The notes: generated by a model not told the origin, from the letters alone. DNA of 64,000 nt from Microcebus murinus (GCF_040939455.1 NC_134120.1:58667001-58731000), one strand, 5' to 3'. Shown: positions 33,499 to 46,775, counted from the stretch's first letter. Translations and numbers: made by a program.

Positions 33499-35332
33499 CT
33501 CGGCGTCCGCGGCGTTAGGCCGGGGGCGGCGCAGGGCGCAGGGCGCTGAGCGGCTGGGAAACCCGCGCCGCGCGCAGCTGCGGCGGGGCCTCTTTAAAGA
33601 AGGCGCAGAGGCCGGGGCGGCCGGGCGGCGAGCAGACCAGGGCGCGGGGACCCCGCCCTGCTGCCAGCGGCCGCGCTCAGGACGGGCAGTCTGCAGGGCG
33701 CACCCTGCAAGGGCTGCTCGAGGAAGACTCCGGCGGCCCGGGCCAGAGTCCAGGCCCAGATCTGAACCTGGCGACGCCCGAAGCAGCTCTCCGGCTCGCC
33801 AGGTCCCGCCGGCAGGGCTCGGCGCGGGCCCGCGCGGCCACGGCCCTCCTCCCGGCGGTCTCCCGGCGCGTGCGGGGAGAGCGTGCACACCGCAGAGTGA
33901 GACCCGAGCGGCGCTCTCCCAATGCGTCCGCTGGCCGTGCCTCGTTGCGCGGCCTCCAGGCGTTCGGAGCGCCTGCCTTGGCCTGTCCCCAACGTGGAGA
34001 TGCAAGGAGCTACGGAGCGCGCCAACGGGATGGAGCGAGACGGTCGCAGGAGCAGAGTCGACTTCTCTGTGGCGAAAAGGCCACGGCCCCAACTCCGGGG
34101 ATTTACCTGGGAAGGCCTACCTGTGGCAGTTCACGCCGTCGCGACTGTCATCGCGAGCTCAGGACCGAGGCTGTGATGGTCGGGACTACTGCGGCAGACC
34201 GTGTGGAGGAGGAGGGGAGGAGGAGGGACAGCTGCTCGAGACAGGGATCACATCACAGAAGGCGGTCACCTTCCCCTACTGCAGTCGTGCAGGACGCAGA
34301 TCACGCTCCGGTCTCGATCTACTCACCTCGTCGCTATTAAAGCATGAAGTTGAAGCCTTTCTGAAACCTGCCCTAGAGCTGGGATATTGTTTGTAGACAA
34401 TATTTTTTATTATCTCATTTAAAAAGTGAACAGTGCCTAGTGAAGTTAGGTGACTTTTACACCTTTTATGATGACTACTTTTGGTGGAGTTGAAATGCTG
34501 TTTTCATCCTGCATTTGTGTAGTTTGGTGCTTTGTTCAAAGTTAAGTGTTTTCAGGAAAGTATGTTTTGCATGTATTTTTTTTTCAGTCTAAATTTTGAC
34601 TACTGAGAAGTTTCTATTGTACAAAACTTCATTTAAAGGGTTTTCTACTGAATCCAGGGTATTCTGAAGATGGAAGCCTGTGTGTAAAATGCTACCAAAT
34701 ACCAAAAAGCAACAATAAACAGTTTGATTTTTACTTTTCTTTCTAACATATCAATGCTTAGCAGAACTGTTCAGATTACACTGTCAGTAGTAAATTTAAA
34801 GACAAAATGCCCGCTTTCCTCCAGTTCATGAAACGTGCCATACTTAATGCCTACAATTAAGTGTTAAAGTTATGCTCTGTAACTCTATATTGCTAGTATT
34901 AGAACTAAAGATCTTTCAATACAGCAAATGCTTAATGCTTATATAAATGTGGATTTCTCAGCCTTTATGTAATCTGTAATATATTTATATAGCAGGGAAT
35001 AAGAAGAGTTACACAATGTATGCCTTAAAAGGCTATTCCTTAAAGTTGTTACAAGGGGATAATGATATTTCAACTAGTTATCAGCAAGTGACAATACATT
35101 CCGCCACAAATGTACTCTTGTTCTTCTAGCTTTTAGACTATATGAAAAAACTGGGTGATTCAAAGTACGGGATAAGAGAAGGGAACACTACACCTGTGTC
35201 ATGGGTGAACTGAAGACTTTGCCTGTTCATTTTTTAAATATTATTTTCAGGTCCTTTGCTTACCAAAGGAAGCCCAATTTCACTCAAATGTTTTGAGAAC
35301 TGTGTTTAAATAAATGCAAAAAAAAAAAAAAA
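33499..35332 (+). pseudogene. Processed mRNA retrocopy of an unidentified gene
   Basis: A segment of about 1.83 kb interrupts the old L1 and has all hallmarks of a processed copy. The flanking duplication aaagacag occurs at 33491-33498 and 35330-35337, a polyadenylation signal AATAAA lies at 35309-35314, an A-tail at 35318-35332, and there is no intron-like structure. The first ~900 bp are CpG-rich (5' UTR/coding-like) and the last ~930 bp look like an AT-rich 3' UTR. The longest frame through the GC-rich part ends TAG at 34394-34396, and no frame gives a protein I recognise. The parent gene is unknown; CpG content not yet decayed suggests a fairly recent copy. Confidence 0.8.
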
Positions 35333-36395
35333 GACAGATACATGGACCAATGGAACAGAATAGAGACCCATAAATTAATCCACACATATATAGTCAACTG
35401 ATCTTTGACAAGGGTACCAAAAATACACAATGGAGAAAGGATAGTATCTTTAACAAATAGTGTTGGGAAAACTGCATATCCACATACAAAAGAATAAAAT
35501 TGGATCCTTATCTTACACTATACATAAAAATTAATTCAAAATGGATTAAATACATAAATATAAGACTTGAAACTACTAAAATCAAAAATAGGAGAAAGGT
35601 TTCTTGACAGTTATTGATCTTGGCAATGATTTCTTGGATATCACATCAAAAGCACATGCAACAAAGCCAAAATAGAAGAGTGGGACTACATCATACTAAA
35701 GAGCTTCTGCATAGCAAAGGAAACAATCAACAGAATAAAAATGCAACCTGTGGGATGGGAGAAAATATGTGCAAGTCATATATACAGGCGTATGCTGCTT
35801 TACTGCACTTTGCTTTACTGATCTTCACAGATACTACATTTTTTACAAATTGGAGGTTTGTAGCAACCTTGTGTCAAGCAAATCTATCGGTGCCATCTTT
35901 CCAACAGCATGTGCTCATTTAGTGTCTCTGTGTCACATTTTGGTAATTCTTGTAATATTTCAAACTTTTTCATTATTATTCTATCTGTTATGGTGATCTG
36001 GGATCATTGATGTTTGATGTTATAATCTTTGATTGTAATTGTTTAGGGGGGCATGAACCATGCCCATGTAAGATGGTAAACTTAATCCATAAATGTGTGT
36101 GTTCTGACTGCTCCACTGACCAAGGCTACAGCTGCCATAAGGCTACAGCTGCCATAGATAGTGATCTGGGAAAAGTCAATTGGAAACTTTCTGGAAAGGA
36201 TTCACCATTCCAGATGCCATTAAGAACATTCATGATTTATGGGAAGAGGTTAAAATAACATTAACAGGAGTTTGAAATAAGTTGATTCCAACCCTCATAA
36301 ATACTTTGAGGAGTTCAAACTTCAGTGGAGGAAGTATTAATAACTGCAGATGTGGTGGAAACAGCAGGAGAACTAGAATTAAAAGTGGAGCCTTT

Positions 36396-36736
<341 letters not shown>

Positions 36737-36747
36737 GTGGAGCCTTA

Positions 36748-37080
36748 GGGGCGGGCGTGGTAGCTCACGCCTGTAATCCTAGCACTCTGGGAGGCCGAGG
36801 CGGGCGGATTGCTGGAGGTCGGGAGTTCGAAACCAGCCTAGCGAGACCCCATCTCTACTAAAAATAGAAAGAAATTAATTGACCAACTAAAAGTATATAT
36901 ACAAAAAATTAGCTGGGCATGGTGGTGCATGCCTGTAGTCCCAGCTACTCGGGAGGCTGAGGCAGGAGGATCGCTTGAGCCCAGGAGTTTGAGGTTGCTA
37001 TGAGCTAGGCTGACGCCACGGCACTCACTCTAGCCTGGGCAACAAAAGTGAGACTCTGTCTCAAAAAAAAAAAAAAAAAA
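36748..37080 (+). mobile_element. Alu, strepsirrhine type, young-looking (second of the pair)
   Basis: Begins ggggcgggcgtggtagctcacgcc, full dimer with 'gctatgagctaggctgacgcc' and a roughly 22-bp A-tail. It is followed by a third copy of aaaagtggagcct (37081-37093), so it shares the same target word as the preceding Alu. Differences between the two copies show they are not a local duplication of one insert. Confidence 0.95.
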
Positions 37081-38830
37081 AAAAGTGGAGCCTGAAGATG
37101 TGACTGAATTGCTGCACTCTCATGATAAAACTTGAAGAGGTGAAAAGTTGTTTCTAAGGATAAACAAAGAAAGTGATTTCTTGAGATGGAACCTACTCCT
37201 GGTGAGGGTGCTGTGAACATTCTTGAAATGACAACAAAGGATTTAAAATATTCCATAAACTTAGTTGATAAAGCAGCAGCAGAGTTTAAAAGGATGGACT
37301 CCAATTTTGAAAGCAGTTCCACTGTAGGTCAAATGCTGTCAAACAGTATTGCATGCTACAGACAAATCTTTCATGAAAGAGTCAATCAATGAGGTGAATG
37401 TCACTGTTGTTTTATTTTATCAGATTGCCACAGCCAGCCCGACCTTCAGCAACCACCACACTTATCAGTCAGCAGCCACCAACACTGAGCCAAGACCTTC
37501 GACCAGAAAAAAGATTACAACTTGCTAAAGGCTCAGGTGATCATCAGCATCTTTAGCAATAATGTACTTTTAAATTAAGGTATAAACATTGCTTTTTTTG
37601 GACATAATGCCATTGTACACTTACGACTACAGCCTAGTATAAACATAACTTTTACATGCACTGGGAAACCAAAAAAATTCATGTGTTTTACTTTATTGTG
37701 ACATTCAATTTATTGTTTTGGTCTGTTTTGATATTGGACCTGCAATATCTCCAGAATATGCCTGTATCTGATAAGAGATTAATCTCCAAACTATATAAGA
37801 AACTCCTACAACTCAATAGCAAAAAACAAATAATCCAATTAAAAATGGGCAAAAGATTTAAGTAGACATACAAATGTCCAACAGGTATTATGAAAAGATA
37901 CTCAACATTATTAAACATCAGGGAAATGCAAATCAAAACCACAATGAGACATACCATGCACCTGTTAGGATGGCCATTATGAAAAAACAAAAAATAGCAA
38001 GTGTTGGTGAGGATGGGGAGATATTGGAACCCTTGTATGCTGCTGGTAGGAATGTAAAATGGTGCAGCTGCTGTGGAAAACAGTATGGAGGTTCCTCAAA
38101 AAATTCAAAATAGAACCAACATATGATCCAGCCATCCCACTTCTGGGTATATATTCAAAAGAATTGAAATCAGGATCTCAAAAGAGATATCTACACTCCC
38201 ATGTTCACTGTAGCACTATTCACAATAGCCAAGATGTGGAAGCAACCTAAATGTCCACTGAAAGATGAATGGATGGAAAAATGTGGCATATACATACAAT
38301 GGAATCTTATTCAGCATTAATTAAGAAGAGATTCCTGCCATATGTAACAACACAGATGAACCTGGAAGACATTGTGCTAAGTGAAATAAGCAGTCACAGA
38401 AGGAGAAGTGTGGCTGACTCCATTTCCATGGCATGCCTATGACAGTCCAACTCACAGAGCAGAGGTGAGAATGGTGGTCTCTGGGGGGGGGGGTTGTATT
38501 CAACAGACACAAAGTTTCACATATGCAAGATGATTAAGTTCTAGAGATCTGCTGCACAACATTGTCCCCATAAATAACAACACTTCATTGTACCCTTAAA
38601 AATTTGTTAGATCTCATATCAAGTGTTCTTACCACAATAAAATAATAAGACAAAACAAAGGAGCAGGAGGAAACTTTTAGAGGTGGTAGATCTGTTTAAC
38701 AACTTTCTTGGGATGACAGTTTCTTGGGTGTGTACATATGTTGAAACTAATCATATGTATACTTCATGTGCAGTTTTCTGTACGTCTATTAAATTATCAT
38801 GAAAAAGCTATTAAAATTTTTAAAAATTTT

Positions 38831-41800
38831 GGTAATGACTTCACCATCACCCCCTTTAACAGTTTTACAAGAAAAAGTGAAATGTTCCATGTAAGAGCAA
38901 GTTTTGATACAGAGAAACTAAGAAAATAATGATATTCAGGAAGAGAAGAGACAAAAATGCTGGAGGTGGAGTCCAAAAACTCCACAGCAGGCCACATGGC
39001 TGGTTCTGTAAACTGGGGAGGCGACTAGTAAGTGGCCAGACAGCTGACGCTCCTCTGGCTGGGCCCCCCGCACCCGTGGGTTAGCAGGACATGCAACAAT
39101 CAAAGCAGGGGTGCACACCCTCGCTGCTCACTGGCCATTCCACAGTGGGGCCCAAGAGCCTGGGCCATAAGCAGTGCGTGCCTCTGCTGAGCATCAGGCC
39201 ACGGCGGGGCCACGGCAAAGGCCCACTGGAAAGCCTGCTCTGGAAGCCAGGCCTGCAGTCGCAGCTGGGAGAGGAAAACTTCCTGGCATTCCCAGCAGCA
39301 ATTCCAAATACACCATCTGACCCAGGCCAAGATCCACGTGTGACCCACGATGACCCCGGGGTCTAGGGTGTGACCCACCATGTGATCAAGGATGATGCTG
39401 GGCGTGTCCCAGTGTGCCCCTGCCTGGCCCTCACTGCGGGAGCGGGGTGTTCAGGCTCCACTGAAGGACAGCTCCGCTGCGCTTCTGTAGTGCAGGCTGA
39501 ACAACAGGATTCCAAGATTACTCTAGAAACCCGTCTTCTATTTTCCGAAATGAACATTTGGTTAAAATTGATTAAAATCGGGGACTGTTTGCACTTAGGA
39601 TCACTTACGGGAATTCAGGTGAAGGGAGACTGCAGCTGGACATGTGGACAGCACTAAGACGCCTCCCTCTGGCGCCGCGCCTGGTGCGCCTGCGGCCCTT
39701 CGCTCTGCCCTCCACCCGCCCACCGCAACAAGGTCAACGACCTGACAGCCCCTGCGCTTTGCACTGTGCGAGAGCCCATCGACCTGGCCCTCCCACGCTC
39801 ATTGCCGCACCCAAGCCCAAACAGGGAAAGCACGACTGCTGAGAAAGTGTCACTACACAAAGGAGGGGAATGGATCTGCATATCGCATGGACTCCCTCCG
39901 TCAGGCTCGGCACAGTGTGCTGGACCGACTGCATCTCCGCGCATTTCAGCTCCGCGCGGCACTTACCAAACAGTTGATGTTCAGAATGTTGTTACATTAA
40001 AAAATAATTCTAAGATAAAGTACCAGCTAAAATGATTTCAGATATAAAGAATTATGTAACTGTCCCTAATTGGCACAGGAAGGAAAGACGCAAAATGACT
40101 GTTTATCCCGTTGTATTTTACTGGTCCTTTTCAGCACATTGAATTTCTTTGTACAATGAAAACTTACAATAACAAAAAACAATTTTCTAAATTTCCTAAA
40201 AAAGAGGGATACCCTTTCTCATAGGTCACATAAGTCACCTAGAGCATATCCAAACTAGAAACAGAAAAGACTTAAAACAGAAAAGACTTAAAAGAGATGC
40301 AGAATTTCGATGTAACTGTGGACAACGTGCTGAGTGTCTTGTTCTTCATCTGCTCCAAGTGGAACCTTAACATCCTGCTTTCCAATAAATCCCTCAAAAT
40401 GGCAGGGGTTTATCAAATGTGTCGACTTAAAAACAAATATATTCTACAAAATTGTTTATTTTAGAGGGAGGGTTCTTGGAAGATGCCAGTCTCCTCTACA
40501 CAGGCTCCTCCGTGCTGGCTCCCTCATCCCAGTGGCCACTCCCCCGTCCTCTGTGCCTGCAGAGGTGGTCTCGCCGTGCGGACTGGCTGGCGCCTCTGTC
40601 TCCCGCACAAGGCCGTGAGCTCCTGACTGCCACTTGCCCAGATCCTGGACATGGCAGGTGTGCTGCTGAATGCCTATAATTGCTACTGAATAAACAAATG
40701 CCAAGCCTGTAACACGCCACTGACATCCTTCTCAATATAGAAGTTGTTCTAGGAATCAAAGAGTTGATTGATCTGTGGCGTATACTCATTCTTTGGGATA
40801 TGCTGGCTTTGGCCTTGTTCTTGGCTTCCTCATTGGGAGAGGTGTGGGCTTGTGGTTTGTCTACGCTGACCTCTGGGGATGCCTAGGGAGGAGGAGGCCT
40901 GAGCACTCTAGGATCAGCACCTACGTCCCCATTCTGTCCCGATTCTTCCCTTGGGCCACCCTGCCTGCTGTGTCCTGCTCCACTATTTACTTGCTCTGCA
41001 GTGAGATCTGTGTCCGGACACCTGCAGCTGGCCTACTTCCTGCGTCTTCTTTCCCAGAGGATGAAGCTGGTTCGGGTCTAGGCAACGTGTGCTCTGTGAT
41101 CTCACTCTGATCTGTGCTTCTCCTACGCCTCCGAGCCAGGACACTCGGAATCACGCTCTCTAGATGCTCCCGAAAGTGCCTGCAGAACACACTTGCTTCT
41201 CTGCAATTATGTTCAAGGTTCCATGCTGTGGCTTAGCATTTACTCACCTTCCTCACAGCGATTTTCTTCCACCTTGCAATAGAAACAAGCATTAATTTAG
41301 AACTCTACTGTCAAAAAAAAAAAAGTCCTACACATAACTGTACAGGAAGAATATCTGATTCTGGATTAGTTATCTGGCCCTCCACTTAAATGTTTTAAAA
41401 CACTTTAAGCACAACTAAAAACGGCCCACTTTAATCAAAGCTTTTAAAAAATTTTATGTTCTTATAACAGTAGTTAAAAAAGTGTTCATTGCTTTAATGT
41501 GGACAGTTTTTCTGGTCAAATAAGAGTTTCTGAATTTCACAATGAATAGATTTCTTTAAAAAATATGGATAAACTTTTAAATTTTTTTGTTCATGCTGAT
41601 TTACAGACAAACTCCAATCTCTCATGCTGGTGCAATTTATAAAATGAAGCTTCTAATATTGATTTGTAAAGCACTTTAATGGCTGGCGATAAAAGGAGCA
41701 ATCTCCCTTCCATCTGATACCACTACACGCTGTTGCTCAAATTTTCTTCATCCTCTTGAGCCATCAGTTCCAGTAGGTAAACAGGCTCCAAGTCGCTGCT

Positions 41801-42105
41801 ACATCCTGGGAGCTTTGGGTACATAAGGCATCTGTCAGCCGCTCCTTGATGAACAGGAAACCGGCTGCCAGGTGCGAACTTGGGTTTCATAACTGCTCTG
41901 CTAACAGTTTACATCCAGGGTCAATAACAGCATTATGCATTTATGTGCAAATATCAAAGCAGTCAAGCTCCTACCTTCCCTGTACTTTCCCACCTAATAA
42001 AACCCCCAAGAAAGGGGGATGCCTGGCATACTGTTGAGAGATTTCTATGTGAACCCTTGTAATAATATTATTGACCCATACTGTTGCCATACACAGATTG
42101 TTATT
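38831..42105. other. Repeat-poor presumed intron DNA
   Basis: About 3.3 kb with few recognisable repeats; a weak L2/MIR-like 3' end may lie at 40600-40705. Short GC-rich patches at 39050-39480 and 39640-39960 have overlapping open frames on both strands without protein similarity I recognise. If single-copy, the stretch could hold conserved non-coding elements, but none can be called from one sequence. Confidence 0.4.
41733..41892 (-). other. Weak candidate alternative terminal exon on the GNAL strand
   Basis: On the minus strand a 'gagcag' acceptor-like sequence (AG at 41893-41894) is followed by an open frame of 52 codons ending TAG (41733-41735), with ATTAAA-like polyadenylation words further on (near 41674). 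The frame starting right after the acceptor is compatible with the phase of the GNAL XL exon donor at 49297. The pyrimidine tract is poor and the peptide resembles no family I know, so chance is quite possible. Confidence 0.15.
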
Positions 42106-42109
42106 TTTC

Positions 42110-42245
42110 TTTTAGATTCTTGTCATTTCTCTTTGACTACACTGTGAATTTTTTCAGGGCTGAGAATGTGTGTGCTCTGTGCCTTGGTTACCCAGGGGAG
42201 CACCTGACACATAAGAGACCCTTCAAGAAATGGAAATGTTCATGC
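42110..42245 (+). mobile_element. L2/MIR-like 3' end remnant
   Basis: 'cactgtgaattttttcagggctgagaatgtgtgtgctctgtgccttggttacccaggggagcacctgacacataagagacccttcaagaaatg' follows the pattern of L2-type 3' ends (size statement, 'cctgacacataa', 'aagaaatg'). Too diverged for subfamily assignment. Confidence 0.4.
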
Positions 42246-43034
42246 TTGGCAAGGAATATAAGAGACTCAATGAACAAAGTGACCTTTCCCTTGTAACTCA
42301 AGGTATGGATACAATCACTCTTTATCTTCCTATTACGCCAAAACATCCTCTTCCCAAACTTCTCCTAGGAGAATTTCGCTTCCTCAGAATGAAAACTCAC
42401 TTTTTAACTACAGGAAAACACACCCAGTGAAGGTTAATCCAAAGCATTGTGGTGCAATCCTGCATCTTCTCTAAGTCTCTTCTGCTAGCATTAGAGAGAA
42501 GTGGGTGTGCCTTGTCCGCATTCGTCCTTTATGCTCTGCCAGCAGCTTTGCCTGCACCTCCGCTTATCCGCGCTTCCCCAGAGCAGCGAAGGGAGGCGTG
42601 GCAGGAAGGGCTGCAGAGACTTGTCTAACTCTTGAGGAATGCGATGGGAGCGTCCCTAACACCCTGTCTTCAGGGCATCAGGCAGAACCCAGCAACAGCA
42701 GTCACCTTCCAACTCCCCCCGCTGACGCAGGTGCGGGCCTGGGGGACAGTGCGTGTGCCTCTCTGGGTCTCCAGGGAAGTGCCGACACCTCAGTGATGCA
42801 TTTTAGAGGTCTTCTTTGTTGAGAATAATTTACCATCCCCCAGAACTGTAGTTAGAAAGGTCTCTAAAGGATGCTTTTCTATTCAGAAACCACAGCTTTC
42901 AGGAATGGGCCCCTGTTTCCTCGCGGCCCGAGGCAGGCTCGCTGCGGCGTGTCCGCCCCTTCCCCGCTGGCTCCGCCTCTCCCGACCCTAATTCACGGAC
43001 ATCTTTCACCTACCTCTTTTCCTAATAACAGATT
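42246..43034. other. No gene recognised
   Basis: About 790 bp including a GC-rich patch (42520-42790) with a 105-codon plus-strand frame lacking motifs. Nothing supportable. Confidence 0.35.
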
Positions 43035-43330
43035 TTTAAAAACAGACTATTTTTAGAGTGATTTTAGGTTCACAGCAAAACTGAAAGGAAGGTCCAGAGA
43101 GTTTCCACAACGCCCTGTCCGCACACGCACCTCGCCTCACCCGTGAGCACTCCCCAGGGACAGGTGCGTGTGGGCAGCCAACAGACCTGCACTGGCACGC
43201 CATCGCATGAGTCCACGGCTCCACCAGGGCTCGCTCCTGGTGTGCTCCACCTGTCCATCCCCAGCCCGGGGGTTCTGGAACAACAGTGGACAGTTTTCAC
43301 TCGGCCCCTAAACACAATCAGAAGCATTGC
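43035..43330 (-). mobile_element. L1M 3' UTR fragment, antisense
   Basis: Plus-strand 'tttttagagtgattttaggttcacagcaaaactgaaaggaaggtccagagagtttcc' and 'gcatgagtccacggctccaccagggctcgctcctggtg' are antisense L1M 3' UTR landmarks. It shares its layout with the better preserved copy at 62785-63420. Confidence 0.6.
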
Positions 43331-44800
43331 TTCAGCTGATAGGATCTAATTTTCCTGTTTTTCAGCAAAAGAGTTGGTTTGCCACCTTAAAAAATAGATA
43401 TTAAGTGTTACTAAATCTAAGGCACCAAGTAAATTATTCTGGGTGCTGCAAAGTAAGGAATAATCATTTAGGGTTCTTCGCTTACTCTTACCTGTTTATG
43501 ACACGCAGTAGGGTTTTGGAAATCTACCGATTATCACTTCCAGTGTCATGAGCTGATTTCAGGCTGCAGAAGCTAGGTCTTATCTCTGAAAATGCTTATA
43601 TTTGGAAAATTTTTTTCCAAATTTCCTGAATAAGCTAGAGACTTTACTAGATTTCTTTGTCTCAGTTCAACTGAAAAATGTGCTTGCCATGCTATAATTT
43701 CACTCTACAAGACACATTAGCCCGACAGTGTCGACAGCAAAGTCGCTGTGGCAGAGGACTGTGGTTGGGCCAGAGGACTCATGGCCAGTGTCAACACAAA
43801 GTCATCGCTTTGTCATCAGGGACCCGCATGAGCGCAGAGATTGGGCGATTCCTTGCCCACCCCCCTCCTCTTCACGCCCAGGAGTAACCGTCATCCCAGT
43901 CTCGTCTGTGCCCCAAGCGTTCCTGGGTGGTGCACGGTGAGCAGTGGCCAGTGCTACGTCCTCTAGTGCCCAGGGCTCCCAAGGGCAGGCGCCTTCACCA
44001 CCTCAGCGCCCTCCCGTCCTCTCCACTCTCCAGCCTCCCGCACCCCCCTGTTCGCGAACCTGAAAATCCAATGGATTTCTTTTCAGGCCTTGTCTCCCTT
44101 GAACTCCCGCTGACCCCTCCCTTCACCCCAAGACATTGCTACAGGGCTCTGTCATCCTTCACACTCTTCCTCCTCCACTCCCTTCTGAAAAGCTGGTGTT
44201 CCACCTTCTGTCCTGGGCCTCTTCCCTTCTCCCTCTGCCCGTTCTCCCTGGGTGGCGTATCCTCCTGGGGCCAGTGGGCTGATGGCGCTGGAGGGCACGT
44301 CTGTGTCCCCTGGGCATTCTCCCAGAGCTCCAGACCCACGGCCAGCACCCGGCTACTTCCCAGACACGGCTCCCAGGCTGCCCCAGGACTCTCAGTCTCA
44401 ACATGGTCAAAAGGGACCTCACCCTGCTCTTCCTCCCGCTGCCTCTCCTCTGAAATTCTTCACCACAGAAATGTCACCACCATTTTACTTCAGGGTTTGG
44501 CAAGACTTCTCTGCCCCCATCCTTCCTTTCCTACGTCTCCCTGTTACCAGGTCCTCGAGGGTGTACTTGGCCCCACCCACAGCTGCGCCTGCCCCTTCCT
44601 CTTCCTCATCCCCCATGCCTGCGGTCCCTCCTCACATCTCTTGCCTGGCCAGCCCCCTGCACCTGTCTCCGCTGGCCGGCGCTGGGCGCCAGGGCAGGCT
44701 GCTGGGGCGTGACCCCAGCCAGCCACACACAGAGGGCTGTGTGCCTGCGGCCGGCGAGCTTTGTGCAGATGTGCCATCTCCGGCTGTAAACTTATGTTAA
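43331..44800. other. No confirmed gene; pyrimidine-rich stretch with a 261-codon open frame
   Basis: The 43927-44712 plus-strand frame is open for 261 codons, but it lies in C/T-rich DNA of low stop density (44000-44700) with Ser/Pro/Leu-rich composition. A parallel frame is open at 44252-44800, and no domain is recognised. Text such as 'cagagctccagacccacggccagcacc...tcaacatgg' suggests an old repeat of uncertain family rather than an exon. Confidence 0.35.
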
Positions 44801-44804
44801 GTGA

Positions 44805-44965
44805 CTTCAGTTAATTTCACTTAATCCTCTCAGGAAGCCCATGGCATTGGGTTATTAACACTGGGCCGGGCGCCGAAGCTCTGGGAGGTTTACCTGAGCT
44901 CACGCAGCTGGAGGCTGGGGTGCCAGGACCTCACCCAGGGTCCGTCTGACTCCAGCGCCACATTC
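44805..44965 (-). mobile_element. MIR SINE
   Basis: Plus-strand 'ttcacttaatcctctcaggaagcccatggcattgggttattaacac...gaggtttacctgagctcacgcagctggaggctggggtgccaggacctcacccagggtccgtctgactcc' is the antisense MIR in order. Confidence 0.75.
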
Positions 44966-46384
44966 CTGGCTGCCAGCTCCTTCTGCAGCTCACAGTGGGT
45001 TGTGGGAGATCCCCAAGGTTCGAGAGAAGTAGTCACCAAATGGTCACATACTCCAGGGACACACCTGTCCACCAGCAGCTGGGGTGTGTTCCCAGGCCCC
45101 ATACTGATTGTCCATCCAAACACCAAAGGGTTTACAAGTCAAAGAGGGCATTTTTGACATAGTGCTCTGAACTTCCCATGTTTTGACAAGTCAAAACACA
45201 AGATAAATTCCTGGGATGAAAGTAGACTTCCTATAAGCAATGACAGCAAATTATAGTTAATATAGTTTATACAATATGAAAGTTTTAGCTAAAATATGAC
45301 AACCTTACAGCATTCTCTTCCCAGACTACAAGGATGTGTTATACTTTTGTGAGTTTAGGAAAGTTAAGGAACAGCCAGAGCACTTGGGATTTCTACTGAT
45401 GTTAAAAGCCATTGCACCACAGGAGGCTGTGGCAATAAACGAAGACAGCAAAATGACAAGGATGTGCCCAGGTTACTGCCCAATTCAAAAATTGCTGTCT
45501 TTTCTTGGTCACTGTAGAAACTACTTTTTTTTTTTTTACCCTAGAGTAGAGAACATTCCTTTTTTTGGTGACTGTACCACATATTTCCTCTTAGAGCAAC
45601 TACAGGCATAGACTGAGGTCATGCCAGCATTCTGCTACAGAAGAAAACCAGCAAATGTCCCAAAGATACCACTTCCTTTTTGAAAGATGTATTCCTGACA
45701 GAGAATTACCAAACACACAAGATGTAATAGGAAATATTAATAATTGAATAAAGGAAGAACACATGAATTCTATCCACAGGTGACCATTTTAAATTCGAGT
45801 AACAATCTGGAAAAGGAATATTATCAAAGTAATAGTTAGGTGGGACATGATGGCACTTCTCTAACAGGAATGCGGTGAACAGAAACTTTCCATCAGTCAA
45901 TGAAAGAGGTAGAGGAAAAATCAAGGGCATCTACTCCATGACAACTTCACGAACTCAGCGGCAGAAAAATCCACTTGGAGAATGGCGCACACAACTTTCT
46001 TTGCTGTGTGTGTTCAGACACTGAATGTTTCGACCCCATGCCCAGTCGATTGTGCATTTAATTGGTGCAGACTCAGGACCGTTGCCAACAGCCCAGTGCA
46101 CAGGCTGCAGAAAGGTTTGTGTGGCCTGGGGTAGATCAGATGCCAGAATCAGTGACCCATGGACTCTGATCAGTCATGTAGATTGTGTTTTATTAATTTG
46201 AGCTAATGCTTAAAAATAACTAGGTTTTAGATGAAAACTGCCATTTCCACCTCATTCTAGAAGTCCAGAAGACCTGGCACCACTGGGCCTGTGTTCTCAC
46301 AAGGCAACAATGGGATGAGGCTTAGACACAGCCGTCCCTGTTAGAAGGGGCATGCACTCTCTGCCTTACCCCTTGTGGGCTGAT
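44966..46384. other. Repeat-poor presumed intron DNA, no gene recognised
   Basis: About 1.4 kb, AT-rich in 45180-45950 and otherwise mixed. No named repeat, exon or RNA gene identified. Confidence 0.35.
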
Positions 46385-46775
46385 GGTCCCAGTCCCAATG
46401 CTCACGAAGCCCTAATTCCCCAATGTGACTGTATTTGGGCACTGGGCCTTTAAGGCAATAATTAAGGTAAAGAGGTCCCAGGGTAGGTTCTAATCCAAGG
46501 GGTCTGGTGTCCTTGTAACAAGAGGAAAAGACGGCAGATCTCTCTCTCCTCTCTCCCTCTCCCCTCCCCCCTCTCCTGTGTACACATAGTGGAGAGGCCA
46601 TGTGAGGATACTGCAAGGTGGCCATCTGCAAGCCAGGAAGCGAGCCCTCACCAGAAACTAACCCTGCTGGCACCTTTATCCTGCACTTCCAGCCTCTAGA
46701 ATTGTGAGAAAGTAAATGTCTGTTTTTTAAGCCATCCGGCCTGCAGTATTTTGGTATGTGAGAAAGCCAACTAAC
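46385..46775 (+). mobile_element. MLT1-type (MaLR) LTR
   Basis: Sense landmarks in order: 'ccccaatgtgactgtatttgggcactgggcctttaaggcaataattaaggtaaag', 'ggtctggtgtccttgtaac', 'gaggccatgtgaggata', 'gccatctgcaagccaggaagcgagccctcacc', 'cttccagcctctagaattgtgagaaagtaaatgtctg' and end 'ccaactaac'. A CT-rich microsatellite (46538-46578) expanded inside it. Confidence 0.85.

Noticed and set aside
43927..44712. 261-codon plus-strand frame as a possible gene
   Set aside because: Low-stop C/T-rich DNA, Ser/Pro/Leu composition, no domain, a competing frame open over the same bases, and no splice or promoter context.
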